A DNA stretch of 64,000 nucleotides from Ostreococcus mediterraneus (lineage: Eukaryota; Chlorophyta; Mamiellophyceae; Mamiellales; Bathycoccaceae). This document shows positions 39,001 to 45,472 of the stretch, piece by piece (position 1 is the first letter of the stretch; each line of letters starts with the position of its first letter). The stretch lies in the NCBI GenBank assembly GCA_012295225.1, contig WMKK01000007.1, positions 602,605-666,604 on the forward strand, read 5' to 3'. The translations under genes were made by a program, and so were the position numbers. The notes beneath the pieces were generated by a model. The model saw nothing but the letters and a program-made list of their open reading frames with translations, searched no databases and had not been told where the DNA came from.

Positions 39001-42000
39001 CTCGTGCTGAGTTGCTTGTAATTCAATTGAACTTTGAAATCTTGCGTAACCGACTTGGGTTTTGCGCTCACCATGCAAAACGTGTCGGATAAATCGCACA
39101 ACTCATCGACGATATCGAGCGTTGACACGGTAAAGTTGAATGAGCGACTCGATTCGGTAGATTCAATAGCGATGTTTGCTGACTGCGCGACGAGCGTCGC
39201 GAGCGGAACCTCGGTTGAATCTTTCAAGTCTCGATTTAACGCACGTGCGACGCCTCCGTTTTCTAACCCATCGCACAAAACACCAGCAGTCCCCATGGGC
39301 TGGCCAGATAAATGCACGCGCAAATCACCGAATGACATGTTCAGAACAAAGTTGACGCCGTCGTTTGCCTCGTGCGTCGCGAGCGGAGATGCATCTTCAC
39401 TTTCAGTTTCCACCTTTGCTAAACGCCCCGTCGCGAGGGCGGTTTCATTTAAATCACCAAGCCACCGCTGCCATTTGGAGTATTCGACGTCGTTCGTAAA
39501 TCGTAACAGCCATGTATTATTCGTCCCCGCCGCGCGCGATTTGGGCACTTTAGCGTCGTGAATCGCCAATACGGGTCCTCCTGCATCGCTGTCACCATCA
39601 CTTTCTTCATCCAGCACGCTCACACGTACATTAGCGCCGATGCGCACATAGTCTACATACGCCACCGCGTTCGGATTGTCTAAAATGTACAAGTATGGTC
39701 CGTTGACACTCAGCCAGCGGCCGTGGTATCCGCTCGCGGCGCCGACGAGCCCAACTTTCATCGCCGAAGAAGCTCCATTCAGTAAAGTTCCATGCCAAGG
39801 CTTCACATCAACGACGCTTACTTCGGCTACGCTATTATTCAACGCCATGGGCTGCGTTGACGTCATCGCCGCTTGCATCGTCGCATATATGCGCGCGAGC
39901 TTTGTTGGTGAAATGTACGTTTGCACGTTTGCCGTAGTCATGGTCGCCGTGGATTTCGCACCAGACTCGCGCGTCCATCCCGGCCCCTGAGCATTTAAAT
40001 GCACATTGGCTTCACACGGCGCTAAAATTGGTTCACACACACTCGAAAGATCGACTTCTGGCGCACTCTTCCAATCAAACGAAGAATCTGCCAAGAAGAC
40101 AGCCATATCTGTACCTTTGATGGCGAATGTGTGATAGGCTGGAGCGCCAGTTTTGCGATCAACCGTGGCATAATCTACTCTCGGATCGGCGATGAACGTA
40201 AAGTGGCCAAAATCTACGAGCGTTTGAAACACAACTCGTCCACTGTGACGCACCGGTATCGTCACTTTCGGCGCATCGATTTCGAAATTCATGGAAATCT
40301 TCGTCAGCGCCGCGGTGGTGTTCTTCTTGGCCATTTCAATTTTCTCCACCGCTTGGTCTTGTAGTGAAGTCAAATTCGCCTGCGGTGTATCAGTCGAGCT
40401 AAAAAAGTTTGTCAACTGATCGATCGTTCCATGCTCAAAAATAATGTACACGGGCGCAACCTTGACGTCGACGCTCGCATCGAGCTCATGTTCAAGAGGG
40501 TACGAATGGTGCTCAACTTTGAGCGCGCTCGCGCCGCTTTCGCCGCTGACTAAAATTCTTTCACTCGTCGTGTCGCACGTCCATGCGTCGATGGACAAAG
40601 TCGTTTCAGCGTGATCGCCGTACGACTTTGACGCGATGTGCGCGCCGCGCATGCTACTACTCATGACTAATCGTTCGACATTGTGTTCGTCGTGGTCTTT
40701 TAGCTCCCAACTCACGCGGCGCATTTGGCCTTTGAATTCTATACCGAGCGCTGAAAGATCACCCTCGTCTTCGACGCTCGCACTCACACCCATGACTTCA
40801 TCAAGTTTACTCCAATCAGAATCCGTCATTTGCAAGTCTGAATCTTCTGCGATTGAATTTTCAGCCTCTTTCTTTGAAGACCAACGCCACGGGAGAAGAG
40901 AATAACTCGATCGCGGCGCAGATTCCCGCGCGATGGCATCCTTAACCTGCGCACGAGCTTGCGCGGCGAGCGATGGGTACTCTTGTTCAGGTATACCACG
41001 TGTTAAACTGTGCGCGATACATCTCCACGCTAGCGCCACTTCAAAGTCCAACTCACATTCGATGTCTCGCACGCTTTGGGTAATTTCGTCGCTCACCGCG
41101 CCGCCTTCGGCAATGTACATGGACAAATACGAACGTCGTTGTCGACTCGCGTGCTGAATGTCCCGCCAATTGATTCGTCCAGATACCTTTTTCTGCCGCT
41201 TAACCAACGCACCGACGGCGTACGCCCACCACGCTTGAACGTTTGCCTTGACGCGCACTTTCGGCCGCAACTCAGCGTGTGGCAGACGCATACGAAACTG
41301 ATTAAACACATCCAGCAGCCGCATCAAGCTAAAGTACTGCTTGCGACTGAGCGCAACGCGTGCGTCTTGAAATCTTAAATCGAAAATCTGCCGAGGCGAG
41401 TTCGGGGATTCGCTCACCTCCTTCTTGCCTTTGCGATGGTAAAACAAGTCAACGCTCACCGGATGTAAGACGTAATGCCTCAACACGCTCGGGGCCTCCG
41501 CGTCGAGACCAACGCCAAAGAGCGCCCACCATGCGGCGTCATCCTTAGGATCAGGCGGCATCCACCCCGCGTGCGTCTTCCAAGGCGTGCTCAATGTCCC
41601 CGAATCGAGATACATGGCAAAATTAGCCAACTTTACGTGCTTGTGTATCCTGCTCAACATGTCGCTTGACGTAAATGTTGGATTTCCATCATCATCAACC
41701 GTAATCGCCGACAACGTCTTGATCGTCATCCCGCATGCAAATCTGTTTCCAGGCGTGGTGATTTCATCCTCGTAGCGGAAATGTACGTTGGTCACCGTCA
41801 CTTGCAAATTTCCAATCACCGTGCCGAATAAGCTCCACATCCAAGACTTTGACTTGCCGCCTTCAACCGCGGCGTTCTCAACATCTCGCTTCAACTTCCC
41901 CATCGATGCCTTGAGCCAATCAAACTCACTTTGCGCTAATCGTTCGCTTCGCGCGCGCGCATCACCGGTGTTTTTGTCGACGCCGTCGCTATTCGAGGCG

Positions 42001-42320
42001 CTCGTGGCGTCGCCGCCTCGCGCCTCTGTGGCGTCATCAATCTCCACCCGCGTCGCCAGCACGAACACGCGATCGATCTCCACCACCACAGGTTCCTGCC
42101 CGAGCTTCGTCCACGGTACTTTCAGCCTGAGCGACCCGATCACGCCGGCATCGAGCGTCACCGGCGCGTTGAGCGCGCGTAACGCGTCTCTTTTCAATTG
42201 CACGTTTCGCAGCAACACATCGCCCCTGAGCGCGCTCACGCGTAGCTTCTCGGCGTCTACTTGTTCGCAATACTGCCCAAGCGCTTTGTTTAACGCATCG
42301 GCGAGGAGTGATTCGAACAT
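30042..42320 (-). CDS. VPS13: VPS13-family bridge-like lipid transfer protein
   Basis: Very long hydrophobic-groove proteins that move lipids between membranes at contact sites. One 4,092-residue frame runs without an intron over 12.3 kb. The start MFESLLADALNKALGQYCEQ matches the chorein N-terminus, so ATG 42320 is preferred over an ATG 54 bp upstream. Extended chorein/RBG sequence fills most of the protein. A PH-like domain lies around 852-965 (YHGRWLSVNGPYLYILD, then WLLRFTNDVEYSKWQRWL). Around 1915-2190 there are four copies of a WRPxxPxGYxxxGDC motif, the VPS62/DUF946 type known in plant VPS13 proteins. The C-terminal VAB/ATG2_C regions end with FRGVTGVFQKPIEGAMKGG and a final PH-like segment (EFRKTRVFDKMKTARV). 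Confidence 0.95.
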   Translation of the reverse strand: MFESLLADALNKALGQYCEQVDAEKLRVSALRGDVLLRNVQLKRDALRALNAPVTLDAGVIGSLRLKVPWTKLGQEPVVVEIDRVFVLATRVEIDDATEARGGDATSASNSDGVDKNTGDARARSERLAQSEFDWLKASMGKLKRDVENAAVEGGKSKSWMWSLFGTVIGNLQVTVTNVHFRYEDEITTPGNRFACGMTIKTLSAITVDDDGNPTFTSSDMLSRIHKHVKLANFAMYLDSGTLSTPWKTHAGWMPPDPKDDAAWWALFGVGLDAEAPSVLRHYVLHPVSVDLFYHRKGKKEVSESPNSPRQIFDLRFQDARVALSRKQYFSLMRLLDVFNQFRMRLPHAELRPKVRVKANVQAWWAYAVGALVKRQKKVSGRINWRDIQHASRQRRSYLSMYIAEGGAVSDEITQSVRDIECELDFEVALAWRCIAHSLTRGIPEQEYPSLAAQARAQVKDAIARESAPRSSYSLLPWRWSSKKEAENSIAEDSDLQMTDSDWSKLDEVMGVSASVEDEGDLSALGIEFKGQMRRVSWELKDHDEHNVERLVMSSSMRGAHIASKSYGDHAETTLSIDAWTCDTTSERILVSGESGASALKVEHHSYPLEHELDASVDVKVAPVYIIFEHGTIDQLTNFFSSTDTPQANLTSLQDQAVEKIEMAKKNTTAALTKISMNFEIDAPKVTIPVRHSGRVVFQTLVDFGHFTFIADPRVDYATVDRKTGAPAYHTFAIKGTDMAVFLADSSFDWKSAPEVDLSSVCEPILAPCEANVHLNAQGPGWTRESGAKSTATMTTANVQTYISPTKLARIYATMQAAMTSTQPMALNNSVAEVSVVDVKPWHGTLLNGASSAMKVGLVGAASGYHGRWLSVNGPYLYILDNPNAVAYVDYVRIGANVRVSVLDEESDGDSDAGGPVLAIHDAKVPKSRAAGTNNTWLLRFTNDVEYSKWQRWLGDLNETALATGRLAKVETESEDASPLATHEANDGVNFVLNMSFGDLRVHLSGQPMGTAGVLCDGLENGGVARALNRDLKDSTEVPLATLVAQSANIAIESTESSRSFNFTVSTLDIVDELCDLSDTFCMVSAKPKSVTQDFKVQLNYKQLSTSSPEYDNVDTELSLDTENIVVTIHRPTIGSIWRMWEEIKIVLAAFSTPLPEEIKKTPSFDSLIAGDSNRVGFKLLLHFESTIIKAFREKRAGEVGLQPLFDCHMDDLTLDMRGKSAATEIAIALGNLCVTDRSLPEDNAYRHFIDLKSSGDNSSTTSQTHVDVLMYNHLSSTFPGYEYDIRVKSDNVKVIVVYAFVQKLLGFFSGFLPPPIPISALPESERNAELLRRGEPRPFTMVYAVDLTKPEVVVPRSSASQQALSLDVELLRAQNSLEWTSGKSHRDFGSVLMDTTKVSLVQFSMCIRDQHEKRPSMMPGCKASVDVAIRKPKWDANGRAPGLEMIVDITDEVAFEIDDGEYRILRALTAENFSEETDIPQSLYEFSQELEQLKSVDRVTVLDVPKSLMAVHVNKVQMTIFGGLRTSRFKAIGAFEIANMHVGLKRNLNDELAMTVTCPNLELRDLRAGTPLKAQQVFGSSSRSVEQKTLFQVDVIMTQSLIDVNALLQSCRMMHDPQFALAVYNFFTLTSDNESESGLVNARLTQDLDFGDRDTLTLDADTELNASRRILCDSPFGQRTIELRGAGHELVFRVNGAPLVHIAAGRSLTLSDVRIVLPTGSQLSDFVHLEPDAQLIADESNEVRVVYETRASASQEDLTLENDVKPPMELRVQASAPELQVMFLDAAVVDDEYMLRVRTDVEFNYSSVAGLKEGAFALSQFQVAVSEWSKAGNIMDASVILKPLDLDGRIRAASDDIELMIRSTNVNIVLDAQSIQRVLSISKGFKTTLQSTGLYNQTASCSQFTRMGSVDNGMNFWRPVPPPGFAFVGDCVTMSDAPPSRPVTVVTDAEGLTKLPSSYERVCALNTPQQGSRVVVWRPVAPDGFHALGCVVTVDDVEPPLEAMRCVRAEVVCTAYYGACISSRTSNAQIHIVHNSSSTFQASVDGSSPAIPMDLRNPLLPASAQSTAVAATLQDHSLDDDASRDGLRTLTTYDLMCVWSDADERSSRQASIWRPKAPTGYASLGDCLISGRDPPSAGVLVVDMESGGAAHPNGYVLVGSIAQGSHENGDHRTLAVWHPLPPNGYSACGDLVTTELKTPPALTSCACVRNDLLVIVSRNGTCADSAQASYDAIFVEMPLWVDDVRDPRCALWSSDPDAPLEHLPRWGLFQYSNKSNSSPTQYRPRFSVVDYVQKRELTTSKKVNVSMKLSIPLLSAVLLEREAYSQPLFCATISDTVLVINGTSAKMDGNTMFTAAASSYDTVHDAWEPIVDPTNAYLKFSYSLTGDDSRPAGVALQVKTIVPLSVSISRNFIAAFLRWKTWHSQSVLEAQQKIEHCALDENSILYENRLINQDVYLRVGNSYANVVCVKPTEVKEIIVHAHHVSAYVLPIDMSQSMAQSKGDAEWPVRSAWHAILHIESATFADVNDLAQVVTKVEFSFPDGLRASDVHTRAVSPVSGPADARVVMWREAFHIVPRVSRESAPLLWREYADDILVTFTVIDQHQVKQEATAIATRSMTLTALLTALDMSSASLGQGTVKIPCVDGDKSVDMTIHLEVQVDTQRSTVDAMKDATDTDDSLVYVAFTPDGPWRTISARETSQVIVCDNSRCVVSSTGLKSYTFEPVVSFTNNTSDAIEVYICPLGSHPDDGVGQQSRKKSTKCIEEIFENERFMPLAGWSSKHLMPTERKTWSSRNGSGSVASISDAERDLLPPNYSWQGAWEVNVLNETDKEGWAYATSFPDLKFPFHSGHGPGPMSFVRMRRWIRTRALTVQPAEIVATPEAAAALRQRVVVKPGESAGLISAVVGPVAQSELFMRTITSKGPSEWGVDVDSPEGGAWACMISGAMEGSEVTRVVDPTGVHRFIGVQVEAVAVTSDASAEKASYCGGNDDDDDHVELFTIDASAMSWRVVAVPPHRVVNESPRTATVTMYQGEINAPLVAKAISMATVTPGSSLAVHAVHPDLPYYLKVALDDGFDAMVPKNRLLPISPLSVQAIAEAKSADSFDIFNPTVSSSSDDKDESIDVITLASADGRTAVLDVRHDFGFLSRAPRVTTLSAPVLIMNKSGVDLFIRTSTISSTSAADDDVVASTVKFCQTRAPQSTRGIQILRECAIRKAPRENEMLLLELGIAAAAKDLKLSPGISVDERELLRGAVVVRARCPDESIYSLTVRMESNSASKSSAFSSQVIIIEPHYVLTNQTGDDVLIAQAATPESSAVTLRAADANVPLKMRTAANDGIVCIKLPNSSWSAPIRLHSITDTALKIPVYSSAHPDEFQLLSLHANVSTLGVSKIRVSVESRAQAAIIVENASDVDVIAFRQAGAMNDDVEPWRLVPPRCAKPFAWARPLDAQKLNVCVVHNGSIQNVAYRTYDFENLDLSTAEEILPALPKPKIDLGEGVMQNLDIDGGDGVYFDFLPVARVHRRGVRIIRVDAVSATALKKRNRAVKGMEEKSTEIRFSMSVGECSVALVDAAASEIINCSAGGLGVDVLTGVSAGVSRLALAINWLQIDDMKTGSAFPVIMRVLSKNLRKHTLFSMTMVTKTSADLGVRVYPYVDVNFAPRPIQVAAHEPLVWRLVDFARVFEQDDGAAAALATNETRLERVDVPIAIGTLAVSALHLRLRFRSALYARPKRAMPAFLVGVSFVNIDNSPLHLEPFRVAEVRALERAFWTTIKDSYMRQVARQALALLAGVDVLDSFSQALGQASAGMAQLSFDKKFSTSMKKTLGGAEAQKADSIKTGITTGSEMLAKGVFRGVTGVFQKPIEGAMKGGAVGFAKGVGKGLVGAVTQPLAGGLAAVGRTAEGIAVGFDSVKSTLGVTALAPQHRVRHPRAEYADGVLRSWQRESSEAQRALATAVRGSLAGGSNHASQVFTHKGYYARDKYIASLDVNAKTLLVVLTNERVVAFERKPTPDGDQYVALWHAGWDELADVVVEEPARVVLQLKEFRKTRVFDKMKTARVVQCTPATQQAQVLAGMIRKELDARQSERQSL

Positions 42321-42519
42321 AGCCGCGCCGCGCGCGACGCTGTGCGGGATTAATCGGGATTGTTTGCTCTTCAACTGTTTTCGCCGCCAACCGACGCACC
42401 GTCACAAAGTTTTGCGCGAGGCGCGCCGTCGCACGCAAATGAACGAGTCATTGCGCGCGAAAGCAAGACTTTTTGAATGATGAGATGTATATATATTTAA
42501 CCTTTGCTACATAATGTTC

Positions 42520-43287
42520 CTACTTGCCCATGTCGCGTTTGAGCTGCGCTAACATGTCGTCCACCGACTGCGATTTGGCGCTTGGTTTCGGCTTTGGCGG
42601 CGGTGTTTTTGGCGGTGCCTCGTACGCATTTGTCTTCGCCTTTGGCGTCGGTGCGGTTCCCTCTAAAAATTCTACGAATTCTTCCCCAATTTCAAAGAGC
42701 TCTTCCCATAACGTCTTCGGTGGAGCGTCTTTCGGTCGCTTTTTGGCTTTGTCTTCGAGTTCAGCTTCCAAATCGGCGAAGAACTGCGCGAAACCATAAA
42801 ACTCTTCCTCTTTCGGTGGCGGCGCCGACGAATACGACGACGATGACGACGACGAATACGACGACGATGACGCCGCTCGCCGCGATGCGCTCTGAGCCCA
42901 CTCACGCGCCCAATCCGCGCCGCTTGACGCCCGACGAGCGCTCGACGCCCTATCGTACTCGCGCCTCGACGTCTCATCAATCAACACGTTATAAGCCTGC
43001 TTCACCTCGTTAAATCGCACCGCAGCATCCGCAGACTTATTGACATCTGGGTGAAGCTTCAGCGCCTGCTTGCGGTACGCGCTCTTGATCTCTTTCGGCG
43101 TCGCATTGGCGTCGACACCGAGGAGGGTGTAAAAGTCTTGATTCTTCGAAGACGACGACGACGACGACGACGCGCGCGTCACGACGACGCGCGCGCCCGC
43201 CCGCCACCGACGCACCGATGACGCGTCGTTCCTCGCGCCCGCCGCCGCCGCCGCCGCGGACGATGAACGCATGGACCACGTCCGCAT
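42520..43287 (-). CDS. J-domain (DnaJ) co-chaperone, probably plastid-targeted
   Basis: Stimulates an Hsp70 partner through its J-domain. The 255-residue protein begins with a basic, Ser/Ala/Arg-rich segment (about 1-45: RRWRAGARVVVTRASS), typical of a chloroplast transit peptide. The J-domain (about 50-115) has DFYTLLGVDANATPKEIKSA with the HPD motif at 79-81 and ends REYDRASS. A Ser-rich linker and a conserved-looking acidic region (EEFYGFAQFFADLEAELED, LWEELFEIGEEFVEFLEG) follow, ending in VDDMLAQLKRDMGK. It lacks the Gly/Phe-rich and zinc-finger regions, so it is a type III (DJC) protein. ATG 43287 is the first Met of the targeting peptide; ATG 43272 is possible. The asparaginase gene starts 24 bp away on the other strand. 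Confidence 0.88.
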   Translation of the reverse strand: MRTWSMRSSSAAAAAAGARNDASSVRRWRAGARVVVTRASSSSSSSSKNQDFYTLLGVDANATPKEIKSAYRKQALKLHPDVNKSADAAVRFNEVKQAYNVLIDETSRREYDRASSARRASSGADWAREWAQSASRRAASSSSYSSSSSSSYSSAPPPKEEEFYGFAQFFADLEAELEDKAKKRPKDAPPKTLWEELFEIGEEFVEFLEGTAPTPKAKTNAYEAPPKTPPPKPKPSAKSQSVDDMLAQLKRDMGK

Positions 43288-43311
43288 GGTGCCTTTACAC
43301 CGCGCCTCGCA

Positions 43312-44538
43312 ATGGCGCCGTACGTCGAGCGCGAGCTCCTCGGGAAGAAGCGCCTTCGCGCGCCCGGCGCCGCGTCCGCGTCGTACGAAAATCTCCTCGC
43401 CCTCGACGGCGACGGCGGTCGCGATGCGGGCGCGTCGACGCCGACGAAGGCTGATGACGCCGAGGCTGGAAAAGATGACGATGACGCGTTGGCGACGCTT
43501 CCGCGCGTGCTCCTGCTGCATTGCGGCGGCACGCTCGGCATGGGGGTGGAGTCATGCGAGGCGCGCGATGTCGGCGTCGTAGCGTCGCCGTCGCGTCCTG
43601 GATATCGTCCGCTCGCGGCTTCGAAGTACTTGCTCGACGTGCTCAAATGTATCCCAGAGCTCGCGGCATTTGCGCGCATGCGATGCGAGGTGTTATTCAA
43701 CAAGGATTCGACAGAGATGACGCCAGATGATTGGATTATGATTGCGCGGCGGTTGCACGCGCGCCGAGAGTCGTATGATGCCTTCATTATCGCACACGGT
43801 ACAGATACAATGGCGTACACGGCGAGCGCGTTGTCGCTCATGTTGGGTGCGGGGTTCGGAAAACCAGTGGTGTTAACGGGGAGTCAGTTGCCGCTTGCGA
43901 TGGCTCGTTCCGACGCTCGACAGAACGTCATAGACGCGCTGACGTGTTGCGTGGCGAGCGTGACGTGTGGCGGTGCCATTGACTTTCGCGAAGTAGCGGT
44001 GTGTTTCGGCGGGAAGTTGTTGCGAGGAAATCGAGTGCGTAAGCAATCTGCGACGATTTACGCGGCGTTCGAGTCTCCTGGGTTCGCTCCGCTCGCCAAG
44101 CTCGGCGTGGGCGTGGAATGGAACGAGCGGAATTTGTTAAAGACAGAGGGCGTCGAATACGAGCCAAAATTTACGATGAATACAAATGTCATTCGGGTGC
44201 CTATTGTGCCCGGCGTGAACGCGCGCCAGGCGTACGGCGATTTATACGGTCGTGGCGTGCGCGGGATTATTTTGGAAGCCTTTGGCGTGGGTAATTTCCC
44301 CGCCGCCTGGCTCGAGTTTCTCACTGAACAAGCCGAGCGCGGGTTGCGCATTTACTTGTCGACGCAGTGCGAGTCTGGCGACTTGCATCCCGAGCTCTAC
44401 GCCTCTGGGCAAGGCGCGCTAGATTTAGGCGCAAAATCTGGACCACTCATGACTCCAGAGTGCGCAGTCGTAAAGATGATGCTCGCGCTAGAGCACGAAA
44501 GCGTCGACTTGAACAAAACCGTCGTTGGCGAAGCGTAA
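43312..44538 (+). CDS. L-asparaginase-family amidohydrolase (type I, AnsA-like) with altered nucleophile
   Basis: Family members hydrolyse asparagine to aspartate and ammonia. The 408-residue frame is intact. It has the two family signatures: LLLHCGGTLGM near 67-77 and AFIIAHGTDTMA (157-168) with the second Thr-Asp pair, plus NKDSTEMT, VVLTGSQLP and, later, GIILEAFGVGNFPA. In bacterial enzymes the first signature reads YTGGTIGM and its first Thr is the nucleophile; here this position is C71 (TGC, 43522-43524). The rest of the catalytic set (Asp/Ser of DS, Thr and Asp of GTDT) is kept, and the C-terminal domain is complete. About 60 residues of low-complexity sequence precede the core. Whether it is still an asparaginase is open. 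Confidence 0.88.
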   Translation: MAPYVERELLGKKRLRAPGAASASYENLLALDGDGGRDAGASTPTKADDAEAGKDDDDALATLPRVLLLHCGGTLGMGVESCEARDVGVVASPSRPGYRPLAASKYLLDVLKCIPELAAFARMRCEVLFNKDSTEMTPDDWIMIARRLHARRESYDAFIIAHGTDTMAYTASALSLMLGAGFGKPVVLTGSQLPLAMARSDARQNVIDALTCCVASVTCGGAIDFREVAVCFGGKLLRGNRVRKQSATIYAAFESPGFAPLAKLGVGVEWNERNLLKTEGVEYEPKFTMNTNVIRVPIVPGVNARQAYGDLYGRGVRGIILEAFGVGNFPAAWLEFLTEQAERGLRIYLSTQCESGDLHPELYASGQGALDLGAKSGPLMTPECAVVKMMLALEHESVDLNKTVVGEA

Positions 44539-44650
44539 ATGCTGTACAAAAGAAGATCGCCGCCGTTGGATACCTGTATTAGTACCCACCTGTTAAAATA
44601 GCACATGTATGTATATCATAATCTTGATTGCAAAAACAAAAACTCACTAC

Positions 44651-45446
44651 TCACGCCTCTGGATCCTTCGCACGAATTTCCACTTCAGCCTTCGCGATCG
44701 CCGCTTTAAGAGTATCCGCCGAACACTTTGCAAACATCGACGCCGGGTACACGGCGCTTCCCCACGTCGGGTGCAACACCACCTTACAGCACCCGCTATT
44801 CGTCGTTTGATAGTTCAACAGCGTCACCAACGCATCAACCTCACCATAAATATGCTGCGAATCCCGATTCACCATCGATAATCCGCTGCATGGATCGATA
44901 TAATCGCACCACACGCCATCCGCGCGAAGTATGTTTGTCACGCGCTCGGCGAAATCAAGAAACCGCTCCAAGCAAAAGTCCTTCTCAATATCCACCGGTT
45001 CGCCCGTTTGCACTAAATCCATCTTCGTGCGCTGCGTGTATCCAATACGCGCCGCATTCATTCGTCAGTCACTCAATCGTCGTCGTTTGAACGCGCGCGC
45101 GTTGGTTTCTCGTTCTCGAGCGCGCGCGACGCCGCGAAGCGCATCGACGCACCTGGCACGTAGGAACCACCAACAACCCATCCGACGACACCCCGGGGAA
45201 CATCGCCTCGGCCTCCATCTTATGCCGCTTCGGGCACGCTGTGCGCACGACGCGAACGACGACAAAAAGCGTGAGTCTCGCGTCGAGTGGCACAACTGTC
45301 ACAAAACCATTCGCATCGCAAGAGCTGCCTCGCGCGCGTCATCGGCGTCGTCAACGGCATCGTCGTCGAGGCACGCACACACATAACCTACCGTGCGCGC
45401 TGTATTCCATGCCCCATACCGTCGTCGTGACGTCGATGACCGCCAT
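44651..45446 (-). CDS. MMADHC: MMADHC (cblD)-like cobalamin trafficking protein, three exons
   Basis: In animals MMADHC passes vitamin B12 from MMACHC to methionine synthase and methylmalonyl-CoA mutase. The gene splits into exon 1 (45446-45392), a 96-bp intron (donor GTAGGT, acceptor GACAG), exon 2 (45295-45153), a 121-bp intron (donor GTGCGT, acceptor CGCAG), and exon 3 (45031-44651). Phases agree and the joined frame is exactly 192 residues. Family segments are VRTACPKRHKMEAEAMFPGV, then VPTCQRTKMD across a junction, WCDYIDPCSGLSMVNRD, and NSGCCKVVLHPTWGSAVYPAS, which match the conserved C-terminal domain. The human protein is about 296 residues; the variable N-terminal third is absent here. 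The first exon is a splice-site prediction; exons 2 and 3 are firm. Confidence 0.86.
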
Positions 45447-45472
45447 AGAAGACGTCCGCGAGCCTCAGAGTG

